Of a DNA stretch of 64,000 nucleotides, positions 59,674 through 64,000 are shown in pieces (position 1 is the first letter of the stretch; each line of letters starts with the position of its first letter). This DNA is from Microbacterium sp. 11MF (GTDB lineage: Bacteria > Actinomycetota > Actinomycetes > Actinomycetales > Microbacteriaceae). The DNA is taken from positions 620,001 through 684,000 of the forward strand of contig NZ_KB911460.1 of NCBI RefSeq assembly GCF_000383475.1. Reading direction: 5' to 3'. Under the pieces are notes generated by a model. That model worked only from the letters and a program-made list of their open reading frames with translations, was not told the origin of the DNA and did not search any database. The position numbers and the translations under genes were made by a program.

Positions 59674-60627
59674 TCAGTGCGCCGTGAGAGCGGCATTGAC
59701 CTTCGCGGCCGCCTGAGCGTGATGGCCGAACACGTCCGCTTTCGTGAGGCGGAGGACGGTCCATCCGGCGGCGCGCAGCGCGTCGTAGCGCTCGATGTCG
59801 TATGCCCACTGCCCGGGATCGAGCAGGTGATGCTCGCCCTCGTACTCGACCGCGACACGCGCACCCGGATAGACGAGGTCCCCCGTCGCCACGACGCGGC
59901 CGCCGGCGACGATCGGGTGGTTGAGACGTGGTTCGGGCAGTCCCGCGTCGAACAGCGCGAGCCGCAGATGGCTCTCTGGCCGCGAAGCCGCCCGGGTCCG
60001 GAGCCGAGGAAGCGCTTCGCGAAGTGAGCGGACGCCGACCCGCCGGCCGCGGTCGATCGCAACCGCCAGCTCATCGACAATCGCGAGGGGATCCGGCACC
60101 CGCCACGTCCGCACGATCGCGTCGCCCGCGGCCACGAGGTCCCGTTGCGAGCGCAGGATCGCGCCGAGCGTCGCCCATGTCGACGCGGGGTCCGTCACCC
60201 GGAGTCCGGTCGTGGGGTGGGTCGCGAACCGTGTGATGCCAGGGAGCAGTTCGTGGCCGCGCACCCCGGCGGAACGGGGGAGCCGTCGCGGGCCCTCGAC
60301 TCCCACGTGCACTCGACGATCATGCAGCACACCCGGAGGAAGGGGGATGTCCCAGATGACCGCCGCGGTGATATGGCTGAAGGCTTCATGCGGAGCCATC
60401 CTTGCGGCGTACTGCCGTGCGCGAAGGAGGTGCGCCGCCTCGGCGTCTCCTCGCGGCATCCCGAAGCGATCAGATCCTGAGTCGTCGTGCGCGTCTCGAC
60501 GCTCCCGAACACCGTGGAATGGCCGCACGAGGTCGCCGCCTCTTCGCAGTCGACTCGTCGGGATACCGGCTGCCCGAGCAGAGGCGACCGAGAACCGCTC
60601 GCCGAGCGACGCGGGAAGGGGGTGCAT
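59674..60627 (-). CDS. DUF559-type PD-(D/E)XK nuclease-like protein
   Basis: A 317-aa protein. The N-terminal ~90 residues (ARAAGIPTSRLRRGGDLVRPFHGV) resemble the AbiEi-like winged-helix region found in Microbacteriaceae DUF559 proteins. The C-terminal ~110 residues contain the nuclease-like core GDLVYPGARVAVEYEGEHH and then IERYDALRAAGWTVLRLTKAD, with the Asp, Glu and Gly of the PD-(D/E)XK fold. Biological role unknown. I start it at ATG 60627, six bases after GACGCT. It is bracketed by repeat R2 at its end and R3 93 bases before its start, in opposite orientations. Confidence 0.85.
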   Translation of the reverse strand: MHPLPASLGERFSVASARAAGIPTSRLRRGGDLVRPFHGVRERRDAHDDSGSDRFGMPRGDAEAAHLLRARQYAARMAPHEAFSHITAAVIWDIPLPPGVLHDRRVHVGVEGPRRLPRSAGVRGHELLPGITRFATHPTTGLRVTDPASTWATLGAILRSQRDLVAAGDAIVRTWRVPDPLAIVDELAVAIDRGRRVGVRSLREALPRLRTRAASRPESHLRLALFDAGLPEPRLNHPIVAGGRVVATGDLVYPGARVAVEYEGEHHLLDPGQWAYDIERYDALRAAGWTVLRLTKADVFGHHAQAAAKVNAALTAH

Positions 60628-60719
60628 CCGTCCAGCGTCCCGCCGACGTCGACCCCGCCGCCGCTGGGCTGTGGAGTCGGAGAGGGGACGCCGCCGATCC
60701 CCGCCTGTGCAGAAGGCCT

Positions 60720-60764
60720 CCCCTGTCTTGAACTGCGAGCCGCCGCGGCGTGTCGTGACAGGGG
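60720..60764. repeat. 45-nt palindromic repeat R3 (inverted)
   Basis: CCCCTGTC (60720-60727) and GACAGGGG (60757-60764) with an interior GCGGCGTGTCGTG; read on the minus strand it aligns along its whole length with R1 and R2. It lies between the divergent DUF559 gene and the M18 aminopeptidase. Confidence 0.85.
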
Positions 60765-60843
60765 AAGTGGCTGGGGTGGCGCGAAGCGCGGCCGAACTAC
60801 GATCGGAGGGTCCCGCCCGGCATCCTTCTCTGGAGGTACACCC

Positions 60844-62139
60844 ATGTCCACGCCCCTCACCGGCTCGGCAGCGCTCGACCACGCCGCCGATCTCGCCGAC
60901 TTCGTCGCCGCCTCGCCCTCGAGCTACCACGCTGCCGCCGAGGTCGCCCGCAGAGTGCGCGACGCGGGCTTCACGGAGCTCGACGAGCGCGACGCATGGC
61001 CCTCCCAGCCCGGCGGGCGGTTCTTCGTCGTGCGCGACGGAGCTGTCCTCGCGTGGGTCGTCCCGAACGGGGCGGATGCCGCGACCGGCGTCCATGTCTT
61101 CGGCGCACACAGCGACTCCCCGGCCCTGAAGCTCAAGCCGCGTCCCACGACGGGGAGCCTGGGCTGGCTGCAGGCCGGCGTCGAGGTCTACGGCGGTCCG
61201 CTGCTGAACTCGTGGCTCGACCGGGAACTGCGCCTCGCCGGTCGCCTCGTGCTCGACGACGGGACGAGCGTCCTCGCCGCGACGGGCGCTCTCCTGCGCC
61301 TGCCGCAGCTCGCCATCCACCTCGATCGCGAGGTCAACGACGGCCTCGCCCTCGACAAGCAGCGTCAGACCCAGCCGGTCTGGGGCCTCGGCGACGCGGA
61401 CTCCGCCGACCTGCTCGGCGAGCTCGCCGCCGAAGCCGGCGTCGACGCCTCGCGCATCCGCGGGTACGACGTTGTCACGGCCGACGCCGCCCGAGGGGCG
61501 GTGTTCGGCAAGGGCGATGTGTTCTTCGCCTCGGGCCGTCTCGACGACCTCGCCTCGGTCCACGCCGGCGTCGTCGCCCTCGAGCGTGCGGCCGACGGGT
61601 TCGACGCGGAGCGCATCGCGATGCTCGCCGTGTTCGATCACGAGGAGGTCGGGTCCGCGACCCGCTCGGGTGCGGCCGGACCGTTCCTGGCAGACGTCCT
61701 CGAGCGCATCCAGCTCTCCCTCGGGGCCGACCGCGAGCAGCAGCTGCGCTCGCTCGCGTCGTCGTGGTGCGTCTCCAGCGACGTCGGGCACGCGGTGCAC
61801 CCGAACTACGCCGAGAAGCACGACCCGGTGGTCCAGCCTCGCCTCGGTTCCGGCCCGATCCTCAAGATCAACGCGAACCAGCGCTACGCCACCGACGGCG
61901 CCGGCGCGGCCGCCTGGCACGGCTGGTGCGACGCCGCCGGTGTCGGCTCGCAGGAGTTCGTCTCGAACAACGCCGTGCCGTGCGGCTCGACCATCGGTCC
62001 GATCACGGCGACCCGGCTCGGGATCGCGACGGTGGACGTCGGCATCCCGATCCTGTCGATGCACTCCGCGCGCGAGCTCGCCGGCGTGAGCGACCTGCAC
62101 GACCTGTCGCGGGTGGCGGAGGCCTTCTTCACCGCCTGA
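60844..62139 (+). CDS. M18-family aminopeptidase
   Basis: A 431-aa zinc aminopeptidase of the aspartyl aminopeptidase (M18) family. The metal-site motifs are FGAHSDSPALKLKPR near residues 81-95, SGRLDDLASVHA near 238-249, the FDHEEVGSATRSGA segment near 265-278, and MHSARELAG near the C-terminus. CTGGAGGT lies eight bases before ATG 60844. It probably trims cytoplasmic peptides. A strong terminator follows. Confidence 0.96.
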   Translation: MSTPLTGSAALDHAADLADFVAASPSSYHAAAEVARRVRDAGFTELDERDAWPSQPGGRFFVVRDGAVLAWVVPNGADAATGVHVFGAHSDSPALKLKPRPTTGSLGWLQAGVEVYGGPLLNSWLDRELRLAGRLVLDDGTSVLAATGALLRLPQLAIHLDREVNDGLALDKQRQTQPVWGLGDADSADLLGELAAEAGVDASRIRGYDVVTADAARGAVFGKGDVFFASGRLDDLASVHAGVVALERAADGFDAERIAMLAVFDHEEVGSATRSGAAGPFLADVLERIQLSLGADREQQLRSLASSWCVSSDVGHAVHPNYAEKHDPVVQPRLGSGPILKINANQRYATDGAGAAAWHGWCDAAGVGSQEFVSNNAVPCGSTIGPITATRLGIATVDVGIPILSMHSARELAGVSDLHDLSRVAEAFFTA

Positions 62140-62158
62140 GGCTCAACGCCGAAACGAC

Positions 62159-62204
62159 GGATGCCGCGGGCCCGCCGACGTCATGTCGGGGACCCGCGGC
62201 ATCC
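62159..62204. terminator. Bidirectional hairpin terminator
   Basis: GGATGCCGCGGG (62159-62170) and CCCGCGGCATCC (62193-62204) form a perfect 12-bp stem, and the loop can pair further. It is between the convergent aminopeptidase and transglycosylase-like genes and probably stops both. Confidence 0.85.
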
Positions 62205-62221
62205 GCGGTGTCAGCTGGTGA

Positions 62222-63262
62222 TCAGTACCAGCCGTTGTTCTTCGAGTGGCTCCAGGCGCCGCACGGGCTGCCGTAGCGGCCGTCGATGTAGCCGAGGCCC
62301 CAGGCGATCTGCGTGGCGGGGTTGGTCTGCCAGTCGGATCCGGCGCTGCTCATCTTGCTGCCGGGAAGGGCCTGCGGGATGCCGTACGCGCCGCTCGAGG
62401 AGTTGTGCGCGCGGTAGTTCCAGCTGGATTCCTTGTTCCAGAGCGAGACGAGGCAGGAGAACTGGTCGTCGCCCCAGCCGTAGTTCCCGAGCATGCCCCG
62501 TGCGGTCGACTGCGCGGCGGCGGCCGACGTGCCGCTGCGAGCCTTGCCACTGGTGGGGACGGAGTTCGAGGAGCTGGAGGAAGACGAAGAAGAAGAGGAC
62601 GACGAGCGGGACTCGCTGGCGGCAGCCTCAGCGGCCGCTGCCTCTTCCGCAGCCTTCTTCTCGGCCGCGGCCTTAGCGGCAGCCTCTGCCTTGCGCTTCT
62701 CCTCGGCGAGGCGTTCCTTTTCCTTGGCGATCGCGGCGTCGAGACGTCCCCGGAGGGCGCTGGTCTTCTCGGTGACGGCGGTGATCTCGGTCTCGAGCTC
62801 GGCCGTCGCGTCGCGGGTGTCGAGCAGGAGCGGCAGCGACGACACGGTCTCGAGGTCGTCGACGGCCTTCGAGAGGCCGTCGGTGGGGACCGTGATGTCC
62901 GTCGTGCCGACGTTGAGCTTGGACGCCGTGATGTCGGCGGTCACGTCGGTGGAGGCAGCCGCGGCTTCTTGTGCGCGCTGGAGTGCGGACTGGATCTTCG
63001 ACTCCGGAGCGGAGGTCGCGACGCCGTCGGTCAGCGACTCGGGAAGCTTCTGAGTGAAGGAGGCCAGAGCGATCGCCGGAGTGGAGGTCTCCGAGGATGC
63101 GGCCTGCGGCGCGGGGGCCATGGCGGTCGCGCTCGCGGCGATGACGAAGGCCGTGGTCAGCGTCGAGAGGACGAGGACCGGACGGCGCCGCAGGCGGCGG
63201 GCTTCGATCTGGGTGGAGCGGATGGAGCGGCGGGTGGAGGGCACAGTCGAGTCAGTAGGCAT
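62222..63262 (-). CDS. Secreted transglycosylase-like cell-wall protein
   Basis: A 346-aa exported protein. A signal region lies near residues 28-50 (VLVLSTLTTAFVIAASATAMA). A coiled-coil part (residues 150-220) ends in a strong Ala/Glu/Lys helix, followed by a run of 13 serines as a flexible spacer. The C-terminal ~90 residues hold a lysozyme-like domain (MLGNYGWGDDQFSCLVSLW, then KESSWNYRAHN with its catalytic Glu, and GAYGIPQALPGSKM), as in peptidoglycan lytic transglycosylases. I use ATG 63262; a GTG 23 codons upstream is in frame but lacks a signal logic. Its leader has repeated GTAAC motifs. Confidence 0.9.
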   Translation of the reverse strand: MPTDSTVPSTRRSIRSTQIEARRLRRRPVLVLSTLTTAFVIAASATAMAPAPQAASSETSTPAIALASFTQKLPESLTDGVATSAPESKIQSALQRAQEAAAASTDVTADITASKLNVGTTDITVPTDGLSKAVDDLETVSSLPLLLDTRDATAELETEITAVTEKTSALRGRLDAAIAKEKERLAEEKRKAEAAAKAAAEKKAAEEAAAAEAAASESRSSSSSSSSSSSSSNSVPTSGKARSGTSAAAAQSTARGMLGNYGWGDDQFSCLVSLWNKESSWNYRAHNSSSGAYGIPQALPGSKMSSAGSDWQTNPATQIAWGLGYIDGRYGSPCGAWSHSKNNGWY

Positions 63263-63362
63263 GCAGCAGTAATGGTTCCGTGTAGCGAGGGGCACGCCTG
63301 AGAAGGCGAGCGTGACCGTTCGGGCGGGCACGAGTCGCCCACTCTGGCCGACGTACCTGGGC

Positions 63363-63435
63363 GTTACCCGAACGTTACCTGGGCGTACCCGATCCGTCGC
63401 CCGTTCATAAAAGTCCTGATCACGGAGCCTGGCAA
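63363..63435 (-). promoter_or_regulatory. Leader and promoter of the transglycosylase gene, GTAAC repeats
   Basis: TTGCCA (63435-63430) is 17 bases from TTTTAT (63412-63407) on the minus strand, giving a leader of about 140 bases. On that strand GTAAC occurs at 63378-63374 and again at 63367-63363, eleven bases apart, inside a longer imperfect tandem repeat of about 21 bases. Such tandem GTAAC sites recall those of the MtrA response regulator. The repeats lie downstream of this promoter, so a second promoter or repression is possible. Confidence 0.5.
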
Positions 63436-63464
63436 CTTCCTGAGGTCGGCCGCGTGGCCTTCCG

Positions 63465-63478
63465 AACGATATATCGTT
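63465..63478. promoter_or_regulatory. Perfect palindrome before the PadR gene
   Basis: AACGATATATCGTT, a 14-bp perfect palindrome, lies 31 bases before the PadR-family start and overlaps possible -10 sequences. It is a good candidate for autoregulation by the PadR protein. Confidence 0.7.
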
Positions 63479-63508
63479 GTGTATCGGTCACCACTCAAGG
63501 GAGACAAC

Positions 63509-64000
63509 ATGAACAGTCCATTCGGTTCGCAGGGCTTCGGATCCAGCGGTTTCGGCGGCAGCGGCCGCGGGTTCGGCTCCGGCCCTCAGGGCGTGGATCT
63601 CGGCAACCTCGGCGCCGGGCTCATGGAGGCGTTCGAGCAGTTCCGCACCTCGTTCGATCAGCGCCCCGGCCCCTCTCGCATGAGCCGCGGCGACGTCCGG
63701 ACCGCGGTGCTCGCGCTCCTCGCCGAGAAGCCCATGCACGGCTACCAGATCATCCAGGAGATCGACTCGCGAAGCGGCGGATCGTGGAAGCCCAGCGCCG
63801 GGTCGGTCTACCCGACGCTCCAGCTCCTCGCGGATGAGGGACTCATCGTCGCCGAAGAGGCGGGCGGTCGGAAGACTTACTCGCTCACCGACGCGGGTCG
63901 GATGGTCGCCGACGAGGCGGCCGGCTCGGCGCCCTGGGAGACCGCTGGCCCGACGAAGGAGCACCACCCGCGCGCGACGGCGCTGCCGAAGGCGGGCGTC
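63509..64000 (+). CDS. PadR family transcriptional regulator (partial, 3' end outside window)
   Basis: A 164-codon visible part of a regulator. The first ~60 residues are Gly/Phe/Ser-rich and look disordered. The PadR winged helix follows: RTAVLALLAEKPMHGYQII, then SGGSWKPSAGSVYPTLQLLADEGLI and the wing EEAGGRKTYSLTDAGR. ATG 63509 has AGGGAGA eight bases upstream. It runs off the right edge. Divergent from the transglycosylase gene, with a palindrome in the spacer. The target is unknown. Confidence 0.92.
   Translation, partial: MNSPFGSQGFGSSGFGGSGRGFGSGPQGVDLGNLGAGLMEAFEQFRTSFDQRPGPSRMSRGDVRTAVLALLAEKPMHGYQIIQEIDSRSGGSWKPSAGSVYPTLQLLADEGLIVAEEAGGRKTYSLTDAGRMVADEAAGSAPWETAGPTKEHHPRATALPKAGV

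Overview
The window comes from a high-GC actinobacterium, most likely a Microbacteriaceae member close to Microbacterium. I infer this from the very strong G/C third-position bias, GTG and occasional TTG starts, the recurring word GGATGC/GCATCC in genes and spacers, the menaquinone and CcsB/ResB cytochrome c systems, and the DUF222-HNH and DUF559-type nuclease genes common in that family. No name can be proven from sequence alone. There is no phage, transposase, integrase, CRISPR array or rRNA; the region looks like ordinary chromosome with small accessory patches.

Layout. 1-4.5 kb (minus strand): end of an ABC importer (partial permease, solute-binding lipoprotein), an MscS channel and a short archaeal-type aspartyl-tRNA synthetase. 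4.6-11 kb (plus): DedA, then a tightly coupled run of histidine phosphatase, TlpA-like thioredoxin, CcdA, ResB and CcsB (System II cytochrome c maturation), ending in an AlaX-type editing protein. 11.1-17 kb: a YhgE/Pip protein and an MMPL transporter, divergent from a TetR regulator, with two palindromic operators between. 17-19 kb: menC and a DUF1206 gene. 19-21.7 kb: a LacI regulator and a GH51 arabinofuranosidase. 21.7-25.2 kb: lipoproteins, unknowns, a putative nuclease, and a small gene under a LexA-like box. 25.3-31 kb: menB, menE, menA, menD. 31-39 kb: accessory genes (PPK2, DUF222-HNH, alpha/beta hydrolases, a HIT-GNAT fusion, EamA/MarR). 39.3-45 kb: menF divergent from menG and a polyprenyl diphosphate synthase, then a ferredoxin-NADP reductase and a hydrolase. 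44.9-47.6 kb: TetR plus a sugar isomerase and Gfo/Idh/MocA pair. 47.6-56 kb: BLUF photoreceptor, YajQ, LysM, FBP, tRNA-Tyr, a carotenoid-type desaturase/IMPase pair and an M23 peptidase. 56-64 kb: tRNA-Thr, tRNA-Met, a phosphodiesterase, an MFS pump, a DUF559 gene bracketed by palindromic repeats, an M18 aminopeptidase, a secreted transglycosylase-like protein and a partial PadR regulator.

How the genes work together. Cytochrome c maturation (5.4-10.2 kb) and menaquinone synthesis (menC, B, E, A, D, F, G and the tail synthase) both supply the respiratory chain. From memory, their clustering resembles the ccs/men region of mycobacteria. MenH and MenI are not identified. Four regulator/target pairs are visible with their operators: TetR with MMPL-Pip, LacI with GH51, MarR with EamA, and TetR with the sugar genes.

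The strongest window-wide signal is regulatory. Eighteen genes have a TANNNT hexamer exactly six bases before the start codon and five more have it seven bases before, which fits leaderless transcription. The items most worth following are the LexA-like box in a small-gene promoter, three 45-nt palindromic repeats around a nuclease gene, two 78-nt palindromes far apart, a degenerate ABC-like tail on the MMPL transporter, and the HIT-GNAT fusion.
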